Assembly: GCF_027257845.1 (NCBI RefSeq)
Contig: NZ_JAPVOT010000011.1
Span: 1-64,000, forward strand
Reading direction: 5' to 3'
DNA: 64,000 bases
DNA from: Alteromonas sp. BMJM2
GTDB taxonomy: Bacteria; Pseudomonadota; Gammaproteobacteria; Enterobacterales; Alteromonadaceae
The translations under genes and the position numbers were made by a program. Every line of letters begins with the position of its first letter. Positions within the stretch are counted from its first letter, which is position 1. This document shows, piece after piece, positions 34,742 to 45,077 of this stretch. The notes under the pieces were generated by a model. It did not search any database and had not been told where the DNA came from. It saw only the letters and a program-made list of their open reading frames with translations.

Positions 34742-36259
34742 TTAAACGTCTAATAATAGACGTGTAGGATCTTCAAGCATCTCTTTTACGGTTACCAAGA
34801 AGCCTACTGACTCTTTACCATCAACAATTCTGTGATCGTAAGAAAGCGCAAGATACATCATTGGCAAAATTTCTACTTTCCCATTAACCGCCATTGGACG
34901 ATCTTGGATTTTATGCATACCCAAGATAGCGCTTTGAGGAGGATTAATGATTGGTGTAGACATTAGTGAACCAAAAACACCGCCGTTCGTGATGGTGAAG
35001 TTACCACCTTGTAGGTCAGCCATTGCTAGCTTCCCGTCACGCCCTTTTAGTGCTAATTCTTTAATACCTTTCTCAACACCGGCCATACCTAGCGTATCGG
35101 TATCTTTAAGAATTGGTGTTACCAATCCGCGTGGTGTTGATACTGCAATAGAGATATCGAAATAGTTGTGATAAACAATATCATCACCGTCGATAGACGC
35201 ATTCACTTCAGGGAAGCGCTTAAGTGCTTCAGTCACTGCCTTCACGTAGAAAGACATGAAGCCAAGACGAATACCGTGACGCTTTTCAAAGCTCTCTTGA
35301 TATTGCTTACGCAATTCCATGATAGGCTTCATGTTTACTTCATTAAATGTAGTAAGCATGGCCGTAGAATTTTTCGCTTCTAACAAACGGTTTGCGATTG
35401 TCTTGCGAAGACGCGTCATTGGAACGCGTTTTTCAGTGCGATTTCCAACCGGTAAATCTGGTGTTGCTTCACTCGACACAGAAGCTGCCGCAGGTGCTTT
35501 ATTACCACCTTTCAAATGCTTCTCAACATCTTCTTTGGTGATTCGACCATTTTTACCAGTGCCTTTAACACTCGATGCATCGACGCCTTTCTCTGCAAGC
35601 AGACGACGAACTGATGGGCTTAATGCATCGCTGCTATCATCACTATCGTCATTATCGTCTGCAGGAGCAGATGCAGCTGTACCGCCCGATGCGCCTTCTA
35701 CGAATTTAGCAATCACTTCTTCAGCGGTTACCGTCGCGCCTTCTTCTGCAATAATCTCTGACAGTGAACCATCAGCAGGAGCTACCACTTCAAGAACCAC
35801 TTTATCCGTCTCGATATCCACTAGATTTTGATCGCGAGATACCGCTTCGCCAACACCTACGTGCCAAGTAGCAATGGTAGCGTCAGCAACAGACTCAGGT
35901 AATACTGGTACTTTTACATCAGAGGCTTTTCCAGCTGGCGCGCTGTCAGACTTGTCAGCTTTTGCTGGCTTAGACTCTTTTTCAGAGTCAGAAGAGTCTG
36001 ATTTAGCTGGCGCAGCAGCACTGCCCTCTTCTAGTTTCGCGATAACTTGCTCGCCTAAAACCGTTGCACCCTCTTCGTTCAAGATCTCACCGATTGTACC
36101 GTCCGCTGGCGCTACAACTTCTAGAACTACTTTATCAGTTTCAATATCAACCAGATTCTGGTCTCGTTTAACTGCATCACCGGCTTTAACGTGCCAGGTT
36201 GCAATGGAGGCATCGGCAACTGACTCAGGTAGAACCGGAACTTTTATCTCAATTGTCAT
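34742..36259 (-). CDS. sucB: 2-oxoglutarate dehydrogenase E2, dihydrolipoyl succinyltransferase (two lipoyl domains)
   Basis: A 505-residue E2 core enzyme of 2-oxoglutarate dehydrogenase. It has two lipoyl domains (about residues 1-75 and 112-190), each with the lipoylated lysine in [12 protein letters not shown], separated by an Ala/Lys/Ser-rich linker. The peripheral-subunit-binding domain lies at about 215-250 ([15 protein letters not shown]), and the catalytic domain ends with [16 protein letters not shown] containing the His/Asp pair. E. coli SucB has a single lipoyl domain and 405 residues, so the extra domain accounts for the length. It follows sucA after nine bases. Confidence 0.95.
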   Translation of the reverse strand: MTIEIKVPVLPESVADASIATWHVKAGDAVKRDQNLVDIETDKVVLEVVAPADGTIGEILNEEGATVLGEQVIAKLEEGSAAAPAKSDSSDSEKESKPAKADKSDSAPAGKASDVKVPVLPESVADATIATWHVGVGEAVSRDQNLVDIETDKVVLEVVAPADGSLSEIIAEEGATVTAEEVIAKFVEGASGGTAASAPADDNDDSDDSSDALSPSVRRLLAEKGVDASSVKGTGKNGRITKEDVEKHLKGGNKAPAAASVSSEATPDLPVGNRTEKRVPMTRLRKTIANRLLEAKNSTAMLTTFNEVNMKPIMELRKQYQESFEKRHGIRLGFMSFYVKAVTEALKRFPEVNASIDGDDIVYHNYFDISIAVSTPRGLVTPILKDTDTLGMAGVEKGIKELALKGRDGKLAMADLQGGNFTITNGGVFGSLMSTPIINPPQSAILGMHKIQDRPMAVNGKVEILPMMYLALSYDHRIVDGKESVGFLVTVKEMLEDPTRLLLDV

Positions 36260-36268
36260 TTCTGTTCC

Positions 36269-39088
36269 TTATTTAATAGTGAGAGCGTCTTCAATCAGCG
36301 CTTTTTGCTGCTGATTGTGAACGGATACATAACCTACTGCAGGCGACGAGGATGCTTCACGACCCGCATATGTTAATTTTGCACCTTCTGGAATGGCTTG
36401 CCAGAAATGGTGTTGGCTGCAGTACCAAGCGCCTTGATTTTGTGGCTCTTCTTGGCACCAAACCCAATCTTTTACATGGCTGTATTGTGCAACAACTTTA
36501 GCACATTCTTCTTGTGGGAATGGGTAAAGCTGTTCTAAACGAATAATAGCAACATCGTTTTGTTCGTTCTTACGGCGTTGATCCAAAAGGTCGTAATATA
36601 CTTTACCCGAACACATAACCACGCGTTTTACATCTTTCGGGTCTAATTCGTCTATTTCACCGATCACGTTGAGGAACTTACCTTCACTAAGTTCTTCAAG
36701 AGAAGATACTGCCAGAGGGTGACGTAAAAGTGACTTAGGCGACATAACGATAAGTGGCTTACGCATTGGACGCACCACCTGACGACGCAGCATATTAAAT
36801 ACCTGTGCTGGCGTAGACGGTACACACACTTGCCAGTTATGGTCGGCACACATCTGTAAGAAACGCTCTAAACGCGCAGAGCTATGCTCTGGGCCTTGCC
36901 CTTCATAGCCATGGGGTAACAGAACGGTTAAGCCACACAAGCGGCCCCATTTTGCTTCACCTGAACTTAGGAATTGGTCGAAAACAACTTGAGCACCATT
37001 GGCGAAGTCACCAAACTGTGCTTCCCAAATAGTGAGACAGGTAGGCTCTGCAGTCGCGTAACCATATTCAAACGCCATTACCGCTTCTTCAGACAATACA
37101 GAATCATAAATTTCGATTTCGCCCTGACCTTCTCTTATGTGTTGAAGAGGAAGGTAAGTCGAACCGTCTGTCTGATTATGAAGTACCGCGTGACGATGGA
37201 AGAACGTACCACGGCCACTGTCTTGCCCAGTAATACGAATATCTTCACCTGCATCAACAAGCGTTGCATAGGCCAAGTTTTCTGCCATACCCCAGTCGAG
37301 AGGCTTTTCGCCAGCAACCATTGCTTTTCTGTCTTGATATAATTTGTTTACACGAGACTGAAGCTTGTGGTCTTCAGGGAAAGAGGTAATTGACTCACCC
37401 AGTTCCTTAAGCTTTTCTACACTTACGCTGCCGTCGTACGGCGTATCCCAGTCGTGACCAAGGTACGGAGACCAGTCAACGCTGTGTTCTGTCATCGGAC
37501 GCCACTCTTCTACCACGCACGCACCGTGATCGAGTGCTTCACGATATTCTTGAAGGTAGCGGTCTGCATCACGCTGCTCGATAACACCTTCAGCGATAAG
37601 CTGGTCGGCATAAATTGAACGAGGAACAGGATGCTTTTTAATTTTTTGATACATCAACGGCTGAGTTGCGTTTGGTTCATCTGCTTCGTTGTGACCGTGG
37701 CGACGGTAACACACTAAATCGATAACCACATCGCGCTTAAATTTCTGTCGGTACTCAAGCGCAAGCTGAGTAACAAATGCTACGGCTTCAGGATCGTCAG
37801 AATTTACGTGGAAAATTGGCGCCTGAACCATTTTCGCTATATCAGTACAGTACTGCGTAGAGCGAGTATCTTCAGTTTTTGAGGTAGTAAAACCAACTTG
37901 GTTATTGACTACAATGCGCACAGTTCCGCCAACAGCAAAGCCTCGGGTTTGAGACATGTTGAACGTTTCTTGTACAACACCCTGACCTGCAATTGCCGAG
38001 TCACCATGTATTGTGATAGGCAAAACTGTGTTCGTGTCGTTTTCACGACGCACTAGGCGGGCACGTACAGAGCCGATAACCACAGGGTTAACAATTTCTA
38101 AGTGAGAGGGGTTAAAGGCTAACGCTAAATGAACATTGCCACCTGGCGTAGCAAAATCAGAAGAGAAGCCGGCATGATATTTAACGTCACCAGCACCAAG
38201 CGAATCGTCGTGTTTCCCAGAAAACTCGTCAAATAATACTGACGGGTTTTTACCTAAAACGTTGACTAACACGTTTAATCGGCCTCGGTGGGCCATACCA
38301 ATAACCACTTCTTTAGTACCGGCCGCGCCAGCTTTGGTTATTAGCCCTTTCAGCATAGGTACTAACGCATCGCCACCTTCAAGAGAAAAACGTTTAGCGC
38401 CAGGAAATTTGGCACCTAGGTACTTTTCCATGCCGTCAGCAGCAGTAAGCCCTTTCAGAATACTTAATTTCTCGTCGCGAGAAATTTCTGGTTTAGCCTG
38501 AACAGATTCAAACTTTTGCTGTAACCAACGTTTTTGGTCGGTATCGGTAATGTGCATATACTCAGCACCGATAGAACCACAATACGTTCTGTTTAGGGAT
38601 TTAACTAGTTCACCTAATGGAAGTGACTCTTTACCAATAGCATAAGAGCCGACGTTATAAACTGAGTCAAAGTCTTCTTCAGATAGGCTGTGATGTGAAA
38701 GCTCAAGGTCACGCACTCTAGCTTGTTTCCAAAGCCCTAGCGGGTCAAGGTTTGCATGCTGGTGTCCGCGGAAGCGAAATGCATTTATAAGCTGGAGAAC
38801 TTTAACTTGCTTGTCGTCTGAACCACTTGCAGAGGGTGCCGCGGAACTAGACATTCGTGCGGTTGGACCTAACGCAGCAAGTTGCCTAAATTGATTTTTA
38901 ATTGCTGTATGATTAGTTTCTAATGCTACGCCATCAAGATTGGGGAGGTTATCGAAGATTTGGCGCCATGTTTCAGAGACGCTTTGAGGGTCTTCCAAAT
39001 AGGCTTCATACAACTCTTCAACATAGGCAGCGTTGGCACCTGCCATGTGCGAGGAATCCCACCACGCTTTCATCACGCTCTCTTGCAT
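36269..39088 (-). CDS. sucA: 2-oxoglutarate dehydrogenase E1 component
   Basis: A 939-residue thiamine-diphosphate-dependent E1 that decarboxylates 2-oxoglutarate. The N-terminal segment binds E2 (YVEELYEAYLEDPQSV), HRGRLNVLVNVLGK and GDSAIAGQGVVQET mark the ThDP-binding half, CYRRHGHNEADEP the metal site, and GYEGQGPEHSSARLERFLQ the transketolase-like central domain. Length fits E. coli SucA (933). It is the first gene of the suc block, with its own leader (39089-39180) downstream of the sdh terminator. Confidence 0.96.
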   Translation of the reverse strand: MQESVMKAWWDSSHMAGANAAYVEELYEAYLEDPQSVSETWRQIFDNLPNLDGVALETNHTAIKNQFRQLAALGPTARMSSSAAPSASGSDDKQVKVLQLINAFRFRGHQHANLDPLGLWKQARVRDLELSHHSLSEEDFDSVYNVGSYAIGKESLPLGELVKSLNRTYCGSIGAEYMHITDTDQKRWLQQKFESVQAKPEISRDEKLSILKGLTAADGMEKYLGAKFPGAKRFSLEGGDALVPMLKGLITKAGAAGTKEVVIGMAHRGRLNVLVNVLGKNPSVLFDEFSGKHDDSLGAGDVKYHAGFSSDFATPGGNVHLALAFNPSHLEIVNPVVIGSVRARLVRRENDTNTVLPITIHGDSAIAGQGVVQETFNMSQTRGFAVGGTVRIVVNNQVGFTTSKTEDTRSTQYCTDIAKMVQAPIFHVNSDDPEAVAFVTQLALEYRQKFKRDVVIDLVCYRRHGHNEADEPNATQPLMYQKIKKHPVPRSIYADQLIAEGVIEQRDADRYLQEYREALDHGACVVEEWRPMTEHSVDWSPYLGHDWDTPYDGSVSVEKLKELGESITSFPEDHKLQSRVNKLYQDRKAMVAGEKPLDWGMAENLAYATLVDAGEDIRITGQDSGRGTFFHRHAVLHNQTDGSTYLPLQHIREGQGEIEIYDSVLSEEAVMAFEYGYATAEPTCLTIWEAQFGDFANGAQVVFDQFLSSGEAKWGRLCGLTVLLPHGYEGQGPEHSSARLERFLQMCADHNWQVCVPSTPAQVFNMLRRQVVRPMRKPLIVMSPKSLLRHPLAVSSLEELSEGKFLNVIGEIDELDPKDVKRVVMCSGKVYYDLLDQRRKNEQNDVAIIRLEQLYPFPQEECAKVVAQYSHVKDWVWCQEEPQNQGAWYCSQHHFWQAIPEGAKLTYAGREASSSPAVGYVSVHNQQQKALIEDALTIK

Positions 39089-39184
39089 TTAATTTGCCTT
39101 GCTACGTTTTATAAAATCTAGTTAACAATCAAGTACTATTATAAGGCTATTCTCTTCAGAACCAAGTGTTATCACTATGAATAC

Positions 39185-39221
39185 AAAAAAAAATAGCCAT
39201 CCTAACTGGATGGCTATTTAG
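39185..39221. terminator. terminator between sdhB and sucA
   Basis: AAAAAATAGCCATCC, loop TAACT and GGATGGCTATTTAG form a 10-bp stem preceded by an A tract (T tract on the - strand). It separates the sdhCDAB and sucABCD transcripts. Confidence 0.85.
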
Positions 39222-39264
39222 AGCATCAAAAATCAGTGACTAACTTAGTTAGTAAAGATTCGAA

Positions 39265-39975
39265 CTAAACAGCCCGCGACAGAAGCATAGACTTTATTTG
39301 TCCAATTGCTTTTGTTGGGTTTAATCCTTTAGGACATACACTTACACAGTTCATAATACCATGACAGCGGAATACGCTAAAGGCGTCGTCCAACTCGTTC
39401 AAACGCTCGTCTGTTGCTGTGTCACGGCTATCAATTAGGAAACGATAAGCATGCAGCAATCCTGCTGGACCGATAAACTTATCCGGGTTCCACCAAAACG
39501 ACGGACAAGACGTTGAACAACAAGCACATAAAATACACTCGTACAGACCATCTAACTTCGCACGCTCTTCAGGAGACTGCAGGTGCTCACGAGCAGGTGG
39601 TTGTTTTCCATCGTTAATCAAGAAGGGTTTAATCTTCTCGTACTGAGTGTAAAATTGCGTCATATCGACAACTAGGTCACGCACTACGGGTAGACCTGGA
39701 AGTGGACGGACAACAATTTTGCCCTTTCCTAACGCTGACAGTGGGGTAATACAAGCAAGACCGTTCTTGCCGTTCATATTTACACCGTCTGAACCACATA
39801 CACCTTCGCGGCACGAGCGACGGAAAGACAACGAAGCGTCTTCTTCTTTCAATGCAATCAGTGCGTCTAGTACCATCATGTCTTGACCTTCCTCTACTTC
39901 TAGAGTGTAGTCTTGCATGCGTGGTTTAGCGTCAACATCTGGGTTATAACGGTATATCGAAAATTCTAATTTCAT
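39265..39975 (-). CDS. sdhB: succinate dehydrogenase iron-sulfur subunit
   Basis: A 236-residue subunit passing electrons from FAD to quinone. Clusters are visible as CREGVCGSDG with a later Cys (2Fe-2S, about residues 55-75), CILCACCSTSCP (about 150) and CHGIMNCVSVCPKGLNP (about 206-216). The frame is open to 40146, inside sdhA, but the ATG at 39975 (MKLEFSIYRYNP) matches the family start and gives the usual length (E. coli 238). Thirteen bases separate it from the sdhA stop. Confidence 0.96.
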   Translation of the reverse strand: MKLEFSIYRYNPDVDAKPRMQDYTLEVEEGQDMMVLDALIALKEEDASLSFRRSCREGVCGSDGVNMNGKNGLACITPLSALGKGKIVVRPLPGLPVVRDLVVDMTQFYTQYEKIKPFLINDGKQPPAREHLQSPEERAKLDGLYECILCACCSTSCPSFWWNPDKFIGPAGLLHAYRFLIDSRDTATDERLNELDDAFSVFRCHGIMNCVSVCPKGLNPTKAIGQIKSMLLSRAV

Positions 39976-39988
39976 TATCGTTACCTCT

Positions 39989-41761
39989 TTAATACGTACG
40001 CGCTTTAGGAGGGAATGCCTCTCTAAGTTTCGGCGCCATATTGACATCTCGTTTGAGCATTTTTTCAGTGTTCGGATCGTAAATGCTGTGGCATAGCCAG
40101 TTGTCATCATCACGATCTGGGAAATCGAAGCGGCTGTGCGCGCCACGGCTTTCCGTTCTGAAATTCGCTGCTACTGCTGTGCTGTACGCGGTTTCCATCA
40201 GGTTATCAAGTTCTAGGCATTCAATACGCTGTGTATTAAAGTCTGAGCTCTTATCGTCAAGGCGGGCATGCTGCAAGCGCTCGCGAATTTCGCTAAGCTC
40301 TTTCAGGCCGTCAGCCATTGCTTCACCTTCACGGAATACTGAGAAGTTAAGCTGCATGCATTTTTGCATGTCTTTCTTAATCTGAACTGGGTCTTCACCC
40401 TTGCCAATCTCTGAACTTTCCCAGCGGTTAAATCTTGCCATTGCTGCGTCTAGGTCAGACTCTGATGCGTCACGACTTGGCGCCATATCAGACAGTGTCT
40501 TGCCAAGGTGCATACCCGTTGCGCGACCAAATACAACCAAGTCAAGTAGTGAGTTACCACCTAGGCGGTTTGCACCGTGTACTGATACACAAGCAATCTC
40601 ACCACAAGCAAATAAACCATTCACAACTCTATCGTTACCGTTTTCGTCCACTGCTAAGCATTGACCGTCTACGTTAGTAGGAATACCGCCCATCATGTAG
40701 TGACACGTTGGTATTACTGGAATTGGCTCTTTTACAGGGTCAACGTGAGCAAAGGTACGAGATAGCTCAAGAATACCAGGCAGACGTGATTCAAGTACGT
40801 CTTTGCCAAGGTGATCTAGCTTAAGTTTGATGTGTGTGCCCCAAGGACCCTCACAACCACGACCTTCTCGAATCTCAGTCATCATTGAACGAGCAACAAC
40901 GTCACGGCCTGCTAAGTCTTTCGCATTAGGTGCGTAACGTTCCATGAATCGCTCGCCGTCTTTATTGAGTAGGTAACCACCCTCACCACGACAACCTTCA
41001 GTCACCAATGTGCCTGCACCAGCGATACCCGTTGGGTGGAACTGCCACATTTCCATGTCTTGAACCGCAACACCAGCACGTAGTGCCATACCAACACCGT
41101 CACCAGTGTTGATGTGTGCATTAGTGGTAGATGCGTAAATACGACCTGCACCACCTGTTGCTAATACTACTGCGCGAGATTTGAAGTAAACGACTTCGCC
41201 AGACTCGATGTCGATTGCTGTACAACCAACAACGTCACCGTCTTGGTTTTTTACCAAATCAAGGGCGTACCATTCAGAAAATACTTTTGTTTTGTTTTTT
41301 ACGTTCTGCTGGTAAAGCAGATGAAGAAGCGCGTGACCTGTACGGTCGGCCGCAGCTGCCGTGCGGGCTGCTTGCTCGCCACCAAAGTTTCTTGATTGTC
41401 CGCCGAAAGGACGTTGGTATACTTTTCCGTTTTCAAAACGCGAGAACGGTAAACCCATATTTTCCATTTCGATAATGGCTTCAGGGCCTTCCTTACACAT
41501 GTATTCGATTGCATCTTGGTCACCGATATAATCTGACCCTTTTACAGTGTCATACATGTGCCATTCCCAGTTGTCTTCATGTGAATTACCTAGCGCAACA
41601 GTAATACCACCCTGTGCAGACACAGTATGAGAACGGGTTGGAAAAACTTTTGATAACAGTGCACATGACTTACCAGACTGTGAAATCTGTAGCGCGGCAC
41701 GCATACCTGCGCCACCAGCCCCAATTACTACTGCATCAAACTCGTGTACGGGTAAACTCAT
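39989..41761 (-). CDS. sdhA: succinate dehydrogenase flavoprotein subunit
   Basis: A 590-residue FAD subunit that oxidises succinate to fumarate. The Rossmann motif is [15 protein letters not shown], the covalent-flavin histidine is in [11 protein letters not shown] (near residue 45) and the substrate block is [21 protein letters not shown] with the catalytic Arg in [12 protein letters not shown]. The frame extends 21 bases into sdhD territory, but the ATG at 41761 (MSLPVHEF) matches the family. It sits in the sdhCDAB operon. Confidence 0.97.
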   Translation of the reverse strand: MSLPVHEFDAVVIGAGGAGMRAALQISQSGKSCALLSKVFPTRSHTVSAQGGITVALGNSHEDNWEWHMYDTVKGSDYIGDQDAIEYMCKEGPEAIIEMENMGLPFSRFENGKVYQRPFGGQSRNFGGEQAARTAAAADRTGHALLHLLYQQNVKNKTKVFSEWYALDLVKNQDGDVVGCTAIDIESGEVVYFKSRAVVLATGGAGRIYASTTNAHINTGDGVGMALRAGVAVQDMEMWQFHPTGIAGAGTLVTEGCRGEGGYLLNKDGERFMERYAPNAKDLAGRDVVARSMMTEIREGRGCEGPWGTHIKLKLDHLGKDVLESRLPGILELSRTFAHVDPVKEPIPVIPTCHYMMGGIPTNVDGQCLAVDENGNDRVVNGLFACGEIACVSVHGANRLGGNSLLDLVVFGRATGMHLGKTLSDMAPSRDASESDLDAAMARFNRWESSEIGKGEDPVQIKKDMQKCMQLNFSVFREGEAMADGLKELSEIRERLQHARLDDKSSDFNTQRIECLELDNLMETAYSTAVAANFRTESRGAHSRFDFPDRDDDNWLCHSIYDPNTEKMLKRDVNMAPKLREAFPPKARTY

Positions 41762-41762
41762 C

Positions 41763-42110
41763 TTACACTCCCCACAATACAAATAGGCCGACAGCTACAT
41801 AGCCAAAAGCGATGATATTTAGTATATATTGTAATCCCGCGCGCAGACTTGTTGACTTAACATAGTCTGATAGTACCTGCCAAAGGCCGATACGTACGTG
41901 GATCATCACTGCGATTAGTGCTGCCAATGTGAAAACTTTCATAGCTAAACCAGAGAATAACCCACGCCATTCGACGTAACTTAAACTACCGCTGGTTATA
42001 AAGTACCACGCCATGAAAATCGAGTACGCGAATATAATTGCTGCTGTCGCACGAAGTGATACATAATCTTGTACACCATCGCGCTTCATACTTGCTTGGT
42101 TGGTTACCAT
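41763..42110 (-). CDS. sdhD: succinate dehydrogenase membrane anchor subunit D
   Basis: A 115-residue protein with three membrane segments that binds haem b and ubiquinone with SdhC. The haem-ligand region is [20 protein letters not shown], with the conserved His and the DY pair. The ATG at 42110 ([25 protein letters not shown]) is the family start; the upstream extension in frame overlaps sdhC. Coding overlaps sdhC by seven bases. Confidence 0.93.
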   Translation of the reverse strand: MVTNQASMKRDGVQDYVSLRATAAIIFAYSIFMAWYFITSGSLSYVEWRGLFSGLAMKVFTLAALIAVMIHVRIGLWQVLSDYVKSTSLRAGLQYILNIIAFGYVAVGLFVLWGV

Positions 42111-42478
42111 AATGCAACTCCCAATACTACGGTCAGTACAATCCATAGTGCGATTGTTGCTTTTGCACTATTATTGCCCGACTCTAATTCTTCCCAGTGA
42201 CCTAAATCCATAACAACATGTCTTAGGCCGCCTAGAATGTGATACGTCAGCGCTGAAGCTGTGCCAATTGCGACAAATTTTCCAAAGAAACCGTCCATAA
42301 TTGCTTGAACATTCGCGAAGCCTTCAGGCGATTGAACAGATACTGCCCATGCCCAAATAACGAAAAGTAACGCGAAGAACATTGCAACACCGGTTACGCG
42401 GTGGAGAATTGACGAAATAGCAGAGGGCGGAAATTTAATAGTATTGAGTTCTAAATTTACTGGTCTTTGCTTTTTCAC
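42104..42478 (-). CDS. sdhC: succinate dehydrogenase cytochrome b556 subunit C
   Basis: A 124-residue, three-helix membrane subunit. RPVNLELNTIKFPPSAISSILHRVTGVAMF at the N-terminus includes the ubiquinone-site SILHRVTG block (Ser/Arg), and the haem ligand lies in YHILGGLRHVVMDLGHW. It is the first gene of sdhCDAB and is divergent from gltA. Confidence 0.94.
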   Translation of the reverse strand: MKKQRPVNLELNTIKFPPSAISSILHRVTGVAMFFALLFVIWAWAVSVQSPEGFANVQAIMDGFFGKFVAIGTASALTYHILGGLRHVVMDLGHWEELESGNNSAKATIALWIVLTVVLGVALW

Positions 42479-43177
42479 AATGTATGCCTGTTTAATCCGT
42501 AGGGATAAGAATTACTTGTATTTATTATGTCCTGAACAAGTGAATTCGCTTTTAACCTGTTAATTGCCTCATCCATTGAGTTGTTAACAATTTGTGAACT
42601 TATCTTTAATGCTTTTAACAGAATAATTATTCTAGTAATCAAGCACCGCCGAGTATATCCAGCGTAGTATATAATTACAATTTTTTGTGTCGTAGTAAGA
42701 CTTTAGTCTGCTTTAACACTTTATTGGTAATTATTTTCAAATAAAAGAGATCACAATTGCTCCAAACCCACTGCCTCTCACGTATAATAGCGTGATTTAG
42801 GTTATCAGTGCTGGTAATGCGTGACCATTATATATGCTTCAAATTAACGTCTTTTAATGAAACTGGTTAATTATTCTGCACAGAGCATATAGCCGTTGTA
42901 AGCGTCAAGCGATAAAAACATGGATTAATGATTTACCTTTCCCCAAAAGTAATTAAAAATATTGGGGTATTAAGGAACATGGTGTTTTTATTTGGTACCG
43001 AATCAGTAATAAAAGTGCTAATACAATTCTCAGTGATAGAGAATATTTATTATACATATATGCAATAAAATTGACTTATTGGTGCATAATAAAGTACAAA
43101 TACGCCCACTTTTCCCAATTAAGCGGACATTTTCGTCCGTTTTGCTGCAAACAGAACCATTCTGAGGAGAGCAATAT
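42479..43177. promoter_or_regulatory. divergent control region between sdhCDAB and gltA
   Basis: These 699 bp carry the promoters of both TCA units and no gene. A TATAAT at 42783-42788 is a possible -10 for gltA with no good -35; a long leader would result. TGTTAATT (42558) and TGTTAACAA (42582) resemble halves of ArcA-type boxes, which regulate these operons in E. coli, but the spacing is not convincing. These are inferences. Confidence 0.45.
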
Positions 43178-44455
43178 ATGGCAGATCAAAAGGCCATTCT
43201 TAAAGCCGGCGACAAGGAAATCGAGCTTCCTATTTTGTCTGGCACAGAAGGACAAGACGTAATCGATGTCCGTTCAGTTGGACAACACGGTTATTTTACT
43301 TACGACCCTGGTTTTATGGCTACAGGATCTTGCGAGTCTAGCATCACTTACATTGACGGCGCTGCCGGCGTACTTCTTCACCGTGGCTTCCCCATCGAAG
43401 AACTAGCGCGCGACGCTGACTACCTAGAAGTATGCTACATGCTGTTACACGGTGACGCACCGTCTACAGAGCAATACGAGGAATTTAAAGAAACAATTAC
43501 TCGTCATACAATGGTTCACGAGCAAATTAACATGTTCTTTCATGGTTTCCGCAATGACGCCCACCCTATGGCGATGTTGTGCGGTACCGTTGGTGCAATG
43601 TCATCGTTTTATCACAGCGACCTTGATGTTTCTAACGAAGAGCAGCGTGTACGCAGTGCGCACCGTTTAATCGCGAAAATGCCTACACTAGTTGCTATGT
43701 GTTACAAGTACAATGTAGGTCAACCGTTTGTATATCCTCGTAACGACTTGAGCTACGCAGCTAACTTCTTAAACATGATGTTTTCTGTACCTGCTGAAGA
43801 GCATAAGATTAGCCCTGCAGTTGAGCGTGCAATGGACCGTATCTTTACGCTTCATGCTGACCACGAGCAAAATGCATCTACCTCTACCGTTCGTCTAGCT
43901 GGTTCATCTGGTGCTAACCCTTATGCGTGTATCGCTGCAGGTGTTGCGTCTTTGTGGGGGCCTGCTCACGGTGGTGCAAACGAAGCATGCCTTAACATGC
44001 TAGAGGAAATCGGTACTGTTGACCGCATTCCTGAGTTTATCGCCAGAGCGAAAGACAAGTCTGACCCATTCCGCCTGATGGGCTTCGGTCACCGTGTTTA
44101 TAAAAACCACGATCCGCGTGCCACCGTTATGCGTGAAAGCTGCCATGAAGTATTGAGTGAACTTAACGTAAAAGATCCACTGCTTGAAGTAGCTATGGAA
44201 CTTGAAAAAATTGCATTGAGCGACCCGTACTTTGCAGAGAAGAAGTTATTCCCTAACGTGGATTTCTATTCTGGTATCGTACTTAAAGCGATTGGTATTC
44301 CAACTAACATGTTTACATGTATCTTTGCGCTATCTCGCACAGTGGGTTGGATTTCACACTGGCATGAGATGATGAGCGATCCAAAACAAAAAATTGGTCG
44401 TCCTCGTCAGCTATACACCGGTCACAGCCAAAGAAAATATACCCCTATAAAGTAG
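43178..44455 (+). CDS. gltA: citrate synthase (type II)
   Basis: A 425-residue hexameric-type citrate synthase that condenses acetyl-CoA and oxaloacetate. The catalytic residues are visible in [15 protein letters not shown] (His), [13 protein letters not shown] (His) and [15 protein letters not shown] (Asp). The N-terminal domain with [15 protein letters not shown] is typical of the NADH-regulated gram-negative type. GAGGAG lies eight bases before the ATG. It has its own terminator. It is transcribed away from sdhCDAB across the shared control region. Confidence 0.97.
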   Translation: MADQKAILKAGDKEIELPILSGTEGQDVIDVRSVGQHGYFTYDPGFMATGSCESSITYIDGAAGVLLHRGFPIEELARDADYLEVCYMLLHGDAPSTEQYEEFKETITRHTMVHEQINMFFHGFRNDAHPMAMLCGTVGAMSSFYHSDLDVSNEEQRVRSAHRLIAKMPTLVAMCYKYNVGQPFVYPRNDLSYAANFLNMMFSVPAEEHKISPAVERAMDRIFTLHADHEQNASTSTVRLAGSSGANPYACIAAGVASLWGPAHGGANEACLNMLEEIGTVDRIPEFIARAKDKSDPFRLMGFGHRVYKNHDPRATVMRESCHEVLSELNVKDPLLEVAMELEKIALSDPYFAEKKLFPNVDFYSGIVLKAIGIPTNMFTCIFALSRTVGWISHWHEMMSDPKQKIGRPRQLYTGHSQRKYTPIK

Positions 44456-44483
44456 TTATGAACTAACTGCCCTTTTAGGTTGT

Positions 44484-44517
44484 AAAAATAGCGCCACGAT
44501 TGGCGCTATTTTTGTTT
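44484..44517. terminator. gltA terminator
   Basis: AAAAATAGCGCCA, loop CGAT and TGGCGCTATTTTTGTTT: a strong hairpin with T tract 28 bp after the stop codon. Confidence 0.9.
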
Positions 44518-44544
44518 ATGGCGTATTTTTTTAAAGGAATACAA

Positions 44545-44967
44545 ATGCCCTATTCTGCACTTGGTCTTGGTTTAGCAGGTTTAATACCGTTTATTGCTAT
44601 GCCGCTGGCCTACGTACTTAATGTTTTAACTATTACGCAAAGCGCAACGTACTTCGTACAGTATTCCGCAGTGTTACTCTCTTTCTTTGGTGGCGTTCAC
44701 TGGTGGGATGCAATTAGCAATCAGCGCTACGACAAGCAAATGTATTTGGCCATGTTGCCTACTATTGTGGGATGGCTGTGTCTTGTCTTCGCAAATGATG
44801 TAAAGGTTCTCGGTGTGTTGTCTGTGAGTTACATTGCCATCATGCTTTACGATAAATTCACGCTTTCCTTGCCAAAAGAGCAAATCGTGAGTTACATCGG
44901 CTTACGCATGGGGTTAACCACCGTTGCGGTAATCAGTCATGCTTGGATGATATTTCTATTGTCCTAG
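44545..44967 (+). CDS. DUF3429 membrane protein
   Basis: A 140-residue protein with about five hydrophobic segments (GLGLAGLIPFIAMPLAYV, YFVQYSAVLLSFFGGVHWW, MLPTIVGWLCLVFA, VLGVLSVSYIAIML, GLTTVAVISHAWMIF). SFFGGVHWWDA and the overall layout fit DUF3429, whose function is unknown. The frame is open from 44500, but the ATG at 44545 follows AAAGGA and excludes the gltA terminator from the coding region, so I chose that start. Confidence 0.82.
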   Translation: MPYSALGLGLAGLIPFIAMPLAYVLNVLTITQSATYFVQYSAVLLSFFGGVHWWDAISNQRYDKQMYLAMLPTIVGWLCLVFANDVKVLGVLSVSYIAIMLYDKFTLSLPKEQIVSYIGLRMGLTTVAVISHAWMIFLLS

Positions 44968-44988
44968 ACGTAACGATATAAAAAAGCA

Positions 44989-45020
44989 GACCGCCACAGC
45001 TCGTTTGAGCTGTGGCGGTC
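44989..45020. terminator. strong hairpin terminator after the pirin gene
   Basis: Perfect 14-bp arms GACCGCCACAGCTC and GAGCTGTGGCGGTC around a GTTT loop. On the - strand it is followed by TGCTTTTTTATA, so it mainly serves the pirin gene; it may also stop DUF3429 transcripts. Confidence 0.85.
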
Positions 45021-45077
45021 TCATCACTCATAATTAGCGTCTCTATTACATTGCCACAGTGTTTCTTGGCAAGTCTC

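Noticed and set aside
42558..42590. ArcA box upstream of sdhC
   Set aside because: Two TGTTAA half-sites exist but the spacing does not match the usual direct-repeat geometry.
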